From contig NC_087391.1 in NCBI RefSeq assembly GCF_963675165.1, positions 2,251,001 through 2,315,000 of the forward strand: a stretch of DNA of 64,000 nucleotides, in the 5' to 3' direction. The DNA comes from Halichondria panicea (taxonomy: Eukaryota > Porifera > Demospongiae > Suberitida > Halichondriidae). Within the stretch, counting starts at the first letter, position 1, and each line of letters starts with the position of its first letter. The notes beneath the pieces were generated by a model that saw nothing but the letters and a program-made list of their open reading frames with translations, was not told the origin of the DNA and searched no databases. Below are positions 37,001-48,742 of the stretch, piece after piece. A program made the position numbers and the translations under genes.

Positions 37001-40000
37001 TCACTGCCCTAGGTCATAATGAGACTCGGCCTCAACTGTTATCTTGCCAGGTGTTGTGTTCGTGTACACAGAGCTAGCCAGGGGGGCCAATGCAGGGGGC
37101 AACGCATTTGTACCATCTATAGGATTGTCCACGTAGTCATACGAACGTTTGGCAGAGGAGGAACCAGAAAGGAATTCGTTAGCGTCTGCATAATCATAAG
37201 TGTGTTGAGACGTTTCCTCTTTTATCAAAGTAGGAAGAAAGTCGCTAGTTTCTGTATAATCGTGTTCAGGTCGAGCTGCTTGCTCTTGGGGATAATCGGC
37301 AGTATCATACAAACTTCCATTAGGAGGTGGAGCTTTAGGCTGTACCTGTTTTGGGTGATGATTATTCGCTACATCGTATGCAGGGAGCTCAGCTTCAAGT
37401 CTACCCAGTTTCGAGTACACATTAACACTAGGTATAACTGCAGGAGGAGGATAAGTTGTATCGTACTCGTCTCTTCCACGGATATCCTCATCGTCAATAT
37501 CTTCATAAGCTCCAGCAGACTTTGATGGATGCCTGGTCCCCTTCTTAGAAAGTGAATCGTCTGGAGGAGGGAAAGCTTCGTCATAGACCGGCTGCTCAAT
37601 AAATATGGCTGTGTCATAGTCACCCAGAGAAGTTGGTTGGGGGGTTACCGGAGGTTGACGCAGTTTAGAATAGTCTTCATCCAATGGGTTAGTAGGAGGT
37701 GGTTGATGAGTATGATCAGCTGTGTCGTAAACAGGTGTGCCTTCTCTCGGCAGGATGTTATCAAGACAGCTGGCTGTATCATACATTGGTCCATCGAGAG
37801 TAGACGTGAGATCCTGGGTGCCTGTTTTTACCGTATGTGAGGGTGGGCCGACACTAGGGTGAGAGTAATCATCTTCTGTGTGCACGTTCGAGGTCTCGTA
37901 CAGTGAGTTAGTAAATGCGCGATCATCTGATGACCCTGTTCCAGTTTTTGAGTTCATTTCCAATCCAGGGCCATATATCGGATTCTGAAACTTATGTCCT
38001 GCTGACGATCCAGTTCCAGTTCCAGTTCCAATATTATTGTAAGCAGTACGAGCTGCTCCATCATCTATTAACAATAGCAGGAAAAGATAAGAGTTACTTA
38101 CATGCTATACAATAAGTCCCCTCCAAGGCAAAAAATAGAGAAACTACATAATCATATTCTAGCCTAGGTTAGTGCTTATTGTAAACAACCTCAAACCCGG
38201 CATCAATTATGTAAATACAGAAAACATAATTATGGTTACCCGTAGGATATATTAATACAGCACCTGTTTGCAGCACCGTTCAAACAGTCCAAACATGCAC
38301 TCTTCCTTTTTTTTTTGCTAATTCATAGGGAATGACTATTATTCCAGAACTCAACCATTTCCTTCACACACATAATTATGTATTAGGTTAAGTAGACAGT
38401 TTAGTTATGCCGAGTTATTAACTTTTAACTCACCTGAAACAAACTTGATGTGACCTCTTTTCCGAACTTGACACACGAGCACACATACAACAATCACCAA
38501 GACGATGATTACTAGGAAGAGAGCTCCACCCACTCCACCAGCTATACCACCCACAAGACCAACATCCACGAACAAGTCTGTTGTAACTGAAAATACGATT
38601 TTAGAATTAATTTTAAAATCCGCCCCTAGCGCATACACACCATTTCACGGTCAGAGGAGGCAGGTATGAAGCATTAACCTCTACTCATTATAAGGTCGCT
38701 AATGGACTGATCAGTTTTTATTTGCAAACCATTCAGCTATGTAACCTGTTTTTAAGGGTATCTGCTAAAGCAAAGGCTCATGGGGTGCAGTTCCAGATAT
38801 GAAGATGCCATAGACGTGGAAAAAAGAAACTTCGATTTGAAAATAAACCCTATCCCTAAATAACGGTGGCTGAATCCAAATATTCCTACATCCTAAAGCA
38901 GATATACACTATTAACCGTAATCACCCCAGAACATAAACGTTGGTAAAGTAACTATCAAGCTTACAAAACACCAGTCACTCACCAGCTTCGCAGTTATTT
39001 CCAATGAATCCAGACAGACAGGTGGTACATCTTGTGGATATGTTTCGTTCAGAAAGACACACTGTACAGTTACGGCTGCTATCATATCCAGGCAGACAAG
39101 TGGAGCAGCTGGAGCTGAGATCGCGATGATCTATGCATTCAGAGCAATTTGTGTTAGGGTCAAAGTTAGTGGCCAAACATGTTTGACAGAGTGTTGCTGG
39201 ATCCCCTCCTGGTAGAGCACACACACTGCAGTCCGTATCAGTGAACCTGTCTGGTTTTAGGCAGAGGGAGCAGTTGGTGACTGGATCTCTGTTGGGTAGG
39301 CAACTAGTACAGTCCGATGTGATGTCCCAGCCTGGTAGACACTGGGTGCAGTTGGTAGAGAGGTCTCTGTTGGGTAGACACTGGGTGCAGTTGGTAGAGG
39401 GATCTCTGTTGGGTAGACACTGGGTGCAGTTGGTAGAGGGATCTCTATTGGGTAGACACTGGGTGCAGTTGGTAGAGGGATCTCTGTTGGGTAGGCACTG
39501 GGTGCAGTTTGTCTGTAGGTCGTAGAATTCCAACAAACATGATGTACAGCCATTGAGAGGATTGAAGTTTGTGTCTAAGCATGACAAACAGTTGGTCGAT
39601 GGGTCGTATCTTGTACCTATAATGCACGTAGAGCAATTTTTATCAGCATCATAGTTTGTATTGATACATGTTGAACAGGTTTGGCCAATATTGTATCTAG
39701 GAAGGCAGGCTATGCAATTGGTGGTTGGGTCATAGTTGGTCTGTACACAAGTGGAGCAGCCAGTAGTAATATCCAGGTTATAGAGGCAGTCGTTGCAGGC
39801 TACAGGGTCTAATCGGTTGTCAGTACATGTTAGAGTGCCATTAGTTTGACATGTCGCTACTCGTGGATTGTTCTGAGGTGTGGTGGTACAGTCAGGTCCA
39901 CAGAAACCAGGAGAGCACTCGACTCTAAAAGTCATGGTCATGTGAGATATGTTGTGGTTTCCAGTGAACGTCATTTCCTCTGTGAAGTCTGCTCCAAGTT

Positions 40001-41208
40001 GGAGGTTGTCCAGGTCAATCAACAGACTGTCTATTATGTACGGGAGTTTACTATCCACGGCTTCTATGAAGAACTGAATTCGTCCCTATAGAGGTAAGAA
40101 ATTATCAAAACAATACCACAGAGAAAAGTACTACTTACCGTCCACGTATTAAAATCTGTGCTTGAAACAGGCAAAGGATTGGGTGTTACCCCTAGTAGTG
40201 CTGTTGGACCTTGACCGAATGTTGTGCTCATTTCACTGAATGGGCAAGTGCTGGGGGACATTGAACAGTCTGTGAAGCTGTACCCCATGCTGGGTCTTGT
40301 CTCCAGTGATGCACCGAATGATCTGATGGTCCAACGGAACCTTGTGTCACATCTATCCTCTCCTGTGTTGTTACAGTTGCCAGAACTAGATATAAATGGT
40401 AGTTCATCACAACACACTGGTATTGTGTCTGTAGGATAGCTTGTATTCAGCGGTCTCTGGCATTCAGCACACAGTCCGGTTGGGTTGGTGTAGTTGACCA
40501 AGTTGACAGTGAGAATAAAGTTACCACTCACCGGCTAAGAAATAGAACTTGATAAGCACTACAAACAATATAGAGTTACCGTAATTGATGTAATTACAGC
40601 GCCACTCTAATTATACGAATTCGAAATTTTCGGCCATAATATTATGTATAGCACCAATTTGTTTTATGTATACACCGTAATTATAGTCTAGTAAATTTTT
40701 TCTGGCGCTGTAATTACATTAACTACGGTACCGTAAGACCTCGATTTAAGGCGACCCTCCAAATATGCGACACCCAGGAGTTTCAGCAATTTTCTGACCT
40801 CTAAAAGTAGCAACAGCTGCGTTGACAATTAATTTTTAATGTCGCGTTCTAAATAGAGGTAAATGTAGCCACTCCCTAGCCTCGATTGTAGCCCACTGGA
40901 AAATCAGTTTTTAAGCGGCCTGAAATTGAGGCAAGTATATAGACTCTGTAAAGTTACCTCCAATTAGATGCGACCCTCTAAATATGCGACACGTACCAGG
41001 ACTTCAATATAATTTTTCAACCTCCAAAAGAAGCGACCTCTGGCTTCATAATTATTAAAAAGTGTCGCTTTAAATCGAGATCTTACGGTAGTCTAGTTTG
41101 ATTCGTCTGCTTGGATATTAATTTACTCACTGTTTTAGATGTGACCATCAGCACGACTGAGAGTATTAGTACCACACGACGTAATATGCATCCTCTGATA
41201 TTAACCAT
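37001..41208 (-). CDS. Receptor gene F: longest DSL-like, cysteine-module receptor with polytyrosine tail (intact, 930 aa)
   Basis: Exons: 41131-41208, 40139-40534, 38984-40085, 38434-38586 and 37001-38064; 931 codons with stop. Signal peptide 1-26; MNNL-like 27-158; DSL-like FRVECSPGFCGPDC then 20 CxxC modules within residues 159-525; transmembrane exon 526-576; tail 577-930 with 23 tyrosines (YNN and YTN Grb2-type, four YDTA-like, YSKL, AYEDIDDEDI in place of YEEI). Four near-identical CTQCLPNRDPSTN modules (39-bp DNA repeats, about 39345-39510) show recent expansion. At exon 2 the usual CAG acceptor has become CCG; using the TTAG three bases upstream keeps the frame and adds one proline. 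Ancestral DSL roles are in cell contact signalling; the tail suggests kinase-dependent signalling in the receptor-bearing cell (inference). Confidence 0.75.
39345..39510 (-). repeat. 39-bp tandem repeats coding CTQCLPNRDPSTN modules in gene F
   Basis: About four consecutive copies of a 39-base unit containing TCTCTGTTGGGTAGACACTG (plus strand), differing by one to three bases. The period equals 13 codons, one cysteine module, so copy-number change keeps the frame. Other genes have one or two copies here. Confidence 0.85.
40577..40730. mobile_element. 154-bp inverted-repeat element in intron 1 of gene F
   Basis: Left TACCGTAATTGATGTAATTACAGCGCCA-type end (first 20: TACCGTAATTGATGTAATTA) and right mirror TGGCGCTGTAATTACATTAAC...GGTA. 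No coding content. Only F has it. Confidence 0.7.
40729..41090. mobile_element. ~360-bp inverted-repeat element in intron 1 of gene F, shared by A, B, C
   Basis: Left TACCGTAAGACCTCGATTTA and right mirror TAAATCGAGATCTTACGGTA, with GGCGACCCTCCAAATATGCG strings inside. Degenerate counterparts occupy intron 1 of A (about 1110-1380), B (about 9325-9600) and C (about 18085-18410), but not D, E or G. A smaller CCTCGAT hairpin is nested in it. Confidence 0.65.
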
Positions 41209-42148
41209 GATCCACATAGATTTACTGTAAAGCACAAGAATATACAATTCGTGACAACCATGTGTACTATACGTGTACATGTTCCTGGGAGCTGGTGAAT
41301 ACGTACATGTATAGATGCAGTAGAGAATGAAAATTATGCTAGATATCTAGTCGAGTCAAAAAGCACAGATTGTTGCCTACACGCAGTCTACATCAGGCCA
41401 TCTGACACTGACAGATCTAGTTCTAGCCGGCATGCTCGAAGAGCTGCGTCAATTCGTACTTACCAAGCTAACACATATTCTTGACACCACTTTCTCTATC
41501 AAGGTAGTTCAGAAAAATAATAATGAGATTCATTGTTGAATTGATGATAGCGTGGGCAGATCTCACAATTGTATTACATGAAACCAGCTAATTACACAGA
41601 CTAAAGTCTAAACAATTCTTGCATAGTCCACAAACCATCAGCTTGTATGTATGGTCAGTAATTGATGATGAACTGCAGAGAGAGAGGGAGAGGGAGAGAG
41701 ACGAGAGACGATACAGTCTACTCAGTTAAAAACCCACCTCTGCCATGCATTGAACACATATGATACACCAAACCTTAAGAATCTACTCTACAAATCCATA
41801 CTAAAATTAAGTTAGCAAGTTGCAAAATCACTGCACATACAAAACTATTGTATATGTACATGTATAGTCATGTCCCCTACTTCCCACAGTAGGACAATTA
41901 GCGAGGTTTCTCTTACTTCCAGTCACAGCTGCTGGTTGTAGTAAGGGAAACCATGGTAATTGTTTATCTCACCAGTTCTCTGCCACAGTAGCTGCAGCAC
42001 CACCACCAAGCCTGTTACCAGCTGGGCCTGTAACCGTGGATATGACCATGTGGAGTCTGTGCAAACCACACCATTGTGTACTGGAATGTATACATGTATG
42101 TTGGGTCACAGTGTACTGACTGCAATTTTTGTATGCAATATGTCTTAC
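41209..42148. other. Stretch upstream of gene F without recognised gene
   Basis: Contains a GA-rich microsatellite (about 41678-41712). The stretch 42,000-42,090 is the reverse complement of the spacer text near 2870-2910 (ATGGTGTGGTTTGCACAGAC type), showing an inversion between units. I see no exon here. Confidence 0.5.
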
Positions 42149-43291
42149 CAAGCCTGCCATTTCAATTGCCTCATCAATATTGACTTTTGTGTACCCACCC
42201 TGCAGAAGGGAACGGATTACGTTACTCGCCGTAGTCAAGTACACGATATTATCATTGTATCCAAGGTGTTATAATTAATGTTAATCTCTCCTGTAACATG
42301 TGCTAGCACTAACAATTAAACATGGCTTCCTTGTACAATAACACGTTACATGCATGGCCTGGGGTAATGCAGACCAAGTCTACACACATAGTGCACGCAT
42401 CCTTATTTGAAGTGACAGGTAGATAGTTAGTGCTAGTAGTACGCACTTCATTGGTATTATAAGTACAAACAGCAACAGATGTGCATATGAAATCTATTAG
42501 ATATTACTCATATACCAACCAATTACTGCATGTAAGCAAAGAATGTTTAGATTCCCCTGAAGCAGCTAATTTCCAGCTGCTCACAAAAGGACTACGACAT
42601 AATGAATCAAAATTAGCAAATATAAGCCTTCAATATTCAACTGATACGATACTATGCAACGGTCAGAGTGGTAGCACGTTACGTGTATTAATAAATTGTC
42701 AGTGTATACAAGGCAACAGAAGTGAGCCCACAACACGGCACACGTGTAACCATGAATCCATAGAGTGAGCCAACAGCTAGTCTAATCAAAGGAAACCATG
42801 GTGGGATCAATACAGAAGCTGAGACTGTTTACACACACAACATGTGGAAGACTAAATAGAAAACCCCCATTCAAGAATTAAAGACTGCAAAGCTGGGTGG
42901 GAACACCAATAAAAGTCCCTATAGAGTGATAAGAGTTATAGCCAGCCATGCATGCATATTGCATAGAAGCCATCCATTGCACCTAAGGCTATTATTTTGT
43001 TGAAAAGCCACTGTCGACTTTGTACCTTTGTCCAGATGTCAAATCTGCTGTGTATACATAGTGACTGATGCATGTACATGTAGCCATAACAAGTACACAG
43101 TGAGCATTTAATGCACTTTTCATTTCAGTAATACAGAGTGCGTGACCTGCTGGGATACCATAAGTGCGTAACTTGTGTGTTACGCACTAAACAAGAACTG
43201 CATGTGGTCATGTTCTGCTGGCCAGCCATATTGACAGTGAGGTAACTGGCTTCCCAGATTACAAGTACATCAGAAGGGCAGCTAAGTAGCT

Positions 43292-43371
43292 AGCCTCGAT
43301 CCCAGGCTGAGTTTTCGCTTTCATAATTAACTTAACCGTTATAAGCGAAAACTCGGCCTGGGATCGAGGCT
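43292..43371. mobile_element. CCTCGATCCCAGGC hairpin element
   Basis: 80-bp inverted repeat with AGCCTCGATCCCAGGC ends and mirrored GTTTTCGCTT / AAGCGAAAAC inside. Orthologous in the second relic at 57640-57715. Lies between ABCD4-like exon remnants. Confidence 0.65.
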
Positions 43372-43435
43372 ACTAAGTACGTAGCTAGAACATTGAACCC
43401 ACAATAATGATCGTGAATTGTACACTCTAATTGCA

Positions 43436-43633
43436 CAAAAACAATATGTTAATTAAAGTCATGTATCCTAGCAACCACAATTAATTCTTGTGAACTGAAT
43501 GGAGGCTACACAACCAGAAACTATTACCTACTAGTAAGTTGTGAAATGTTGGCATTAAATTGCCAACAAGTTCACAAGAATTAATTGTGGTTGCTAGGAT
43601 ACATGACTTTAATTAACATAATTATTGTTTTTG
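43436..43633. repeat. Long-arm foldback in ABCD4-like relic copy 1
   Basis: About 60-bp arms: TTAAAGTCATGTATCCTAGC at the left is mirrored by GCTAGGATACATGACTTTAA at the right, including AACCACAATTAATTCTTGTG. The second relic (57,820-57,950) has only one arm, so the other arm arose here by inverted duplication. Confidence 0.7.
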
Positions 43634-45533
43634 TGTGCTTACCCTGGGTGAGTGGTCTTCAGTTTCCTCTTTAGGGGACTCAGGATAAGCAATCTGTAGC
43701 AGTAGTGAACAAACGTAAGCCTAAAGGTGCTATTCAGTATTGTGTTTACTTTATCCGTGTTTTATCTGCGCTATGAGGTCACCTAGCAACAAGAGATAAT
43801 TTATAAGCAATCCCACAGAAACACAAACAGCAATGCAGACTGACACTCTCTCTTAAAAAGGAGAAACACAAACATGCCTGTCTCTTAACAGTTAGTTTGC
43901 TTAACTGTGTTAGCGCAATCAAGGAAGTGAAATGTGGAAAGTATATCTTTGTAATCTGCAACAGAAACAATTATCTTCCCACATTCAGACCCTAGTGTAT
44001 ACTCTTCATGTTCTACTCATTCACATACATAGTGTCCCGGCTGCAGTAGTGTAATGGTCAGACTCACTAGTACTCAAAAAGCCTGGTTTATAGGGTAAGG
44101 TTGTACCTGCATGGCTAGCCAGAGAGCCGGAGGTGAGGTATGCCTTCTGAGGTAAGAACATCACATAATGATGGCTCCCATCACAGCACAACTGAGCACG
44201 CCCAGTAACCGGTTCCCATAGTTTCCTTAGCACCCTCAACAATGCAGTGCCTGGAATGCAGAGGTATAATTATACATGTGGTAAGCATCTCCTCACCAAA
44301 AAGTCACGAACATGTTTCTCCAAGGATGAGTATATTGCATCCCCTTGGTGAAGTTGAAACTGCATTTGGTGATGGGACAAGCATAACACTATACCACGCA
44401 TGGAACAAATATTCCCACTGCACGAATTGATATTGCGCTCAGTGATACAAGACACACGAAGCAACAAGTATGCCTATATATACCATTCGTAAAGTAGGAA
44501 TGACACAAATCTATATAGTATAATAGTCACCTTGGCTGTAACTTGTTTGCCATGCCCTCTAGTCCGCCTGACTCCCCCTCCTTGTCACCAGAGCCACACC
44601 TCTTCTTATCCTCTCTCTCCATTTCCTTCAACACCTCTATTAGCTCTCCCAACCTGCAGAGACAGGACAGCTTATATTAATTAATTATACTGAATGACAT
44701 GCACAACATTCATGCTCCAATAGTCACAAGTACATGTTCAAGCTTAATTCTCATTGTGAATTAGTGTACACGCGTATATCTGATGAACTAAGGTACAGTG
44801 GTAAACCTCACAAGTAGCCCCATGCACTCCCCTGTTAATCCATTAATTAAATCGTGGATAGAAAGAAGACTGCAGTCAATAAACAAACATGCATGCATGC
44901 TTTTTATACATCAACTGCTTCTATATAAACATAATTATAAACATTGACTAATGACACAAACAGCACGTTACAAAAGCACCAATTTATCATTGCCCAGGAT
45001 TAAGTACCTGTGAGTGAATCCTGCAACCTCTGCAAATGAAACAGCTGTGTCCACAAGCTTTGAGAACCCATTCAGTAGGTAGAGTGAGAAGAAAGAGAGA
45101 AAAATAATTTAACAATTAGTGACAAGATGCACTTTGTACCCAGTCATTTGAGAGTGTGAGCAATCTTTCGTGGCATTTGAACGAGCAGGTCGAGTACTTA
45201 TTCTAGGGACAGACACACAAAACACAACCTATGGTTATCGCATGCCCCTGGCGCATGTGCACTGAGGCATAACAAGTAACTTAATAACAGAGCAGGTTGG
45301 GAACGTAACCACCTCACCATGCTGACACTGCTGGCCAGGTCAGAAGCACTCATGTTGTCATACTTGCCCATGAAGACAGCCACACCAATGAGAGAGTAAC
45401 TGATGACAGTGCTGGAACATAAACACTGAGACTGTAGGTAGGTGAAATGTTATACATGTAGTTTTGGTAAGAATCAACAAACAAACAAATTAATAATGAC
45501 ATTAACTATGTAGTCTCATGGCTAGCTGTGCAC

Positions 45534-45584
45534 TAGCCTCGATCCCAGGCCGCTCTTCCTTATTGAGGCCTTGTGAAGGAGGCT
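45534..45584. repeat. Short CCTCGATCCCAGGCC hairpin remnant
   Basis: Begins AGCCTCGATCCCAGGCCGCTC and ends GAAGGAGGCT, a decayed inverted repeat. The aligned place in copy 2 (about 60375) lacks it. Confidence 0.5.
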
Positions 45585-46750
45585 AGCTGTGCACATGCAG
45601 ACCTCATTTTAATACCCAACTTACAGTTGAGAGGGAATTGCCAGTGCACTGATTTCAGTTGGGCGTTCAGCAGCACCTGGGAGATGCGAAAGCCGCTAAT
45701 TAAAGTAATATTATAGCTACAGAGATCTACTCCGAGCAGTTTGTTAGCTTTCTCTCTCTCATTTTCTCCTCCTCTGATGGGGAGGAAGGAGAGTTGGTTA
45801 GTGAGCACAGCTATATAGTCTGACACACACTGACTTACTGGTAGAAAGCAATGGCCTCTGCATTTGCTCTCACTTGAGTGTGGTGGAACCTGCATGTAAA
45901 AGATTGCAAGAAAATTAAGAAAAATTCTGAAGGTTGGATGTCACATACACAGTATGTTTTGTTGCAACTTGTAACAGTTTCACCATTTTAAGAAGGCTTA
46001 GTACGTGACTTTTACGTCCATCTTTATTCTTAACTTAGATCGGCTTGTAATGATAAAAATGTCTCCTAGGACTCACCTGAAGTCTCCCTCCTTCCTTTCC
46101 TGCTGGAAGATGACACTGACTATGGCACTCATGATGAATTTGTTGATGAGTATGCTCAGAGCAAAGAACAAGTGGACACCCAACACTCCATAGTGATACC
46201 AACCCAGTCTGCATGGACACAGTTGATGAAGTACTATATATATACGTACTGAAATGCAGTTAAATAAACATTATCAATAAACCAGGTACATGTATAGACA
46301 TGTCCCAGGACTTACACAGCAGCTCATCATGCTATGCAGGTGTAAGGTATACAAAGTATTAACGCTTACATTACGTACACGTATACACTCTATTAAAAGT
46401 ATATGCGGCTCATGCACCCAACAAACGTTCTGTAGGAGTAATAAGCGATGAGAAAAGGTTGTATTATGATTTTGGGTATAGCAGTTGACTGATCTGGTTA
46501 CAGAACCTGTTCACATCCTCAGTGATTCGCTGATCCCTGCAAGATAAAAAGGGTTTTTTGAATTCAGCAAATTCAGCAAACACATCACCACCTCTTTAAT
46601 AATAAGTATATCTTAACATTGTGTACTGAACTGCTGTTTCGATACAATAGTAACTTATGGGTTGTCTATTCTCCGATGAGGATGTATTAAGTGATTTTAA
46701 CAGGCATGGAGGTATATATTGAATGATGGTAGCCCTCCAGCAAACATACA

Positions 46751-46985
46751 CCAGACCTGCCACAAGCTTAACACAGTTTGGCACTGTAGACATGAGTGTA
46801 TGTCGTCTCTAATATAGGACATTGTGGTATCAAGTGCATAAACAATACTAATAGTTTTACAAAGCAGCACAATAGAAAATTTATTTTCAACATGTGACTT
46901 GACTATAATTATAGTTCACAAAGATCATTATAGTGATCATGTTCTATCGGTCTAACAGTACAAAGACAAAGTGCACAGACAAAAC
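46751..46985. promoter_or_regulatory. Intergenic gap between divergent ABCD4-like and SLC15-like copies (copy 1)
   Basis: About 235 bp separate the most 5' ABCD remnant (minus) from the SLC15-like ATG (plus). The same arrangement at 61,520-61,736 includes a TATATATAGG string at about 61561-61570. It would serve as a shared promoter region if either gene is expressed; no motif beyond the TATA-like string is seen. Confidence 0.3.
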
Positions 46986-48742
46986 ATGTCGTCAAAAATG
47001 AAAGAACGTTCTATTTCGATCAACAGTACAACTGACAAGTTAGCTCTGTCATCGAGACAATGCTGCAGGTTGAGTTATAAACCAAGACGAGTGTCTTCAA
47101 AGGGAGCTGTGCTTGTGCTGATATGGATAGCGCTGGTGATGATGAATTTAGGAGCTGGCTCACGGCAGACAGCACAAGGAACACTGGTCTCGATTGTGTA
47201 CTTGAATATTAGTAATTCGGATGTAAATCTAACCACAACTCAGTACATTAACTACGCTCTCCCGATTGCTGCATGGCTATTAACTGCCATCATATCCGGG
47301 TGGATTGCTGACACAAAGCTTGGAAACTATAAGACAGTAAAGCTCGGACTGATTGCACTTTTCTCAGCAACAATTCTTGATTGCATATTGACACTAACTC
47401 AACAAAAGTACCTTCATGGCACCTATACCTAGTGGTCGAGACTTTACCAAAATGACTCATATACGTAGGAAATGCTATTGTCATAGTTTCCTCAATTCAG
47501 TTGGGTTTGGATCAGATGCCTGATGCCTCCTCTGAAAACATCACTAGCTTTATAGCCTGGTTCGTGTGTTGTGCTCACACTGGAATCTTGGTCTATCAAA
47601 TAGGAGATAACTATTGCTCGCTTCACCCAGAAAAATACGCTAAGCCTGCAATAAGCTTGCTATCTGTTTATGTATGGCTATCGCTCTTTGCTCCGATTTC
47701 CTTCTCTCTCCAAAATGGATAACTAAAGAGCCCACATCTTCACGATGCTTTACATTGATATATCAGGTGTTGAGATTTGCTAACCAAGCACAAGGCTCCC
47801 CTCAATCGCAGTTCTCTCACATACTGGGAGGAAGACATACCTTCTAGACTAGATCTTGGTAAGTCAAGATATGGTGGACCGTTCACTACAGAGCAAGTTG
47901 AAGATGTAAAAATTGCCTCGAGCTATACGTGAGCTTCTCGAACTTCCCCGAGGCCAATTATATCCATAGAGTACTTGCAACAGTGCATTAACTATAGTAT
48001 ATTCGTAGCATGGTGTTAATGTGTGCTATTAATTTGCTGCTAAAAATGTTCATAGTAAGCATACCTATGCCCATAATAATGGTGTCATACTTTCTTTCCA
48101 GCTACATCATCCCATAATAATTGGCGATTATCCAAAAAAGAGTTTAAACTTAACCCAGTGTGCTGTCGCCATTTCACTGGATACTAGTTCACCATGGTGG
48201 ATTATGCTCTCAACACTCGTGCATGAAATTGCTGTCTACCCTTTTCTCGTTAAGTGGATCCCTACCATTCTGAAGCGTATCGTAATCGGATCGCTACTGA
48301 CACTACTGTTTAACATTACATACCTGGTCATTAGCGTTGTGCAGGCTGCTGATGAAAATAATCGACACTTTCTGGATAGAGCTGCTTCACTCAGTCATAT
48401 CGGCACAGATTGTACTGCTACTGTACACAGCAATGCTGGAGTTCGTATGTGCTCAGACTCCACAGAATTTAAAAGGATTTGTGATTGGCTACACTTGGTG
48501 CACGTACTCTCTGGCAAGCATTCTCGCTGCAGTCACATTCTCAATAGTAGCTGCAAATACAAACAACAGCAGCAATTATGGCGCAGTGATTTTCTGCTCA
48601 GTTACAACGGGATTGTCGCTGATAAGTTTGATATTGATGTGTTTTTGGCCTACTGGTACAAACAGAGAGTAAGAGACTCTGACGAAACACAGACACTTGG
48701 GTGGAGGGAGTGTACAGAAAATACTTTCCGGAAAGTTCGTAG
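46986..48742 (+). pseudogene. SLC15/POT-like transporter pseudogene (copy 1)
   Basis: Aligned with the copy at 61737-63470 from the ATG (46986) to the old TAG (48740-48742). It keeps GWIADTKLGNYKTVKLG and CAQTPQNLKGF but has several lesions. A deletion in the loop after ILTLTQ brings a stop near 47432. A frame change occurs around 47700, and an insertion of about 130 bp at roughly 47913-48040 interrupts the segment after the 'GGPFTTEQVEDVK' motif. A damaged luminal loop lies near 48116-48160, and one T is lost from a T-run near 48640. The POT family moves di/tripeptides or histidine with protons; this copy cannot. Confidence 0.8.

Larger units (their letters stand above)
42149..46750 (-). pseudogene. 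ABCD4-like ABC half-transporter, decayed copy 1
   Basis: At least eleven exon remnants in the correct order. From 5': about 46661-46750 (WRATIIQYI; donor GT changed to AT), about 46418-46536 (DQRITEDVNRFC), 46077-46208 (INKFIMSA...ERKEGDFR), 45839-45889 (RANAEAIAFYQ), 45625-45676, 45318-45411 (GVAVFMGKYDNMSASDLASS), 45008-about 45084 (KLVDTAVSFAEVAGFTH), 44531-44653 (LGELIEVLKEMERED), about 44297-44420 (Walker A region), 44107-44250 (LLRVLRKLWEPVTG...FLPQKAYLTSGSL) and 42149-42199 (TKVNIDEAIEMAGL). ABCD4 is known as a lysosomal cobalamin-linked half-transporter. Here the Walker A reads LILGETCS then TGA, without the catalytic lysine. The N-terminal ~100 residues are missing, and the LSPGE and Walker B exons are absent from this locus. 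A non-functional relic. Confidence 0.7.

Noticed and set aside
37019-37525. 168-codon plus-strand frame opposite the tail exon of F (and similar in B, C, D, E, G)
   Set aside because: Runs antisense to the conserved tail exon, and its pattern follows the opposite strand. The minus-strand frame has the splice sites, phase and motif conservation.
39345-39510. CRISPR-like regular repeats
   Set aside because: The repeats are contiguous, without spacers, in a eukaryotic coding exon, with a period of 13 codons.
39257-39553. Proline/serine-rich minus-strand frame across the cysteine modules of F
   Set aside because: Alternative frame of the 39-bp repeats; the cysteine frame is the one kept in all paralogues.
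47913-48040. Intron in the SLC15-like copy 1
   Set aside because: No GT..AG pair fits the insertion borders, and the copy has other frame-breaking lesions, so an insertion is simpler.
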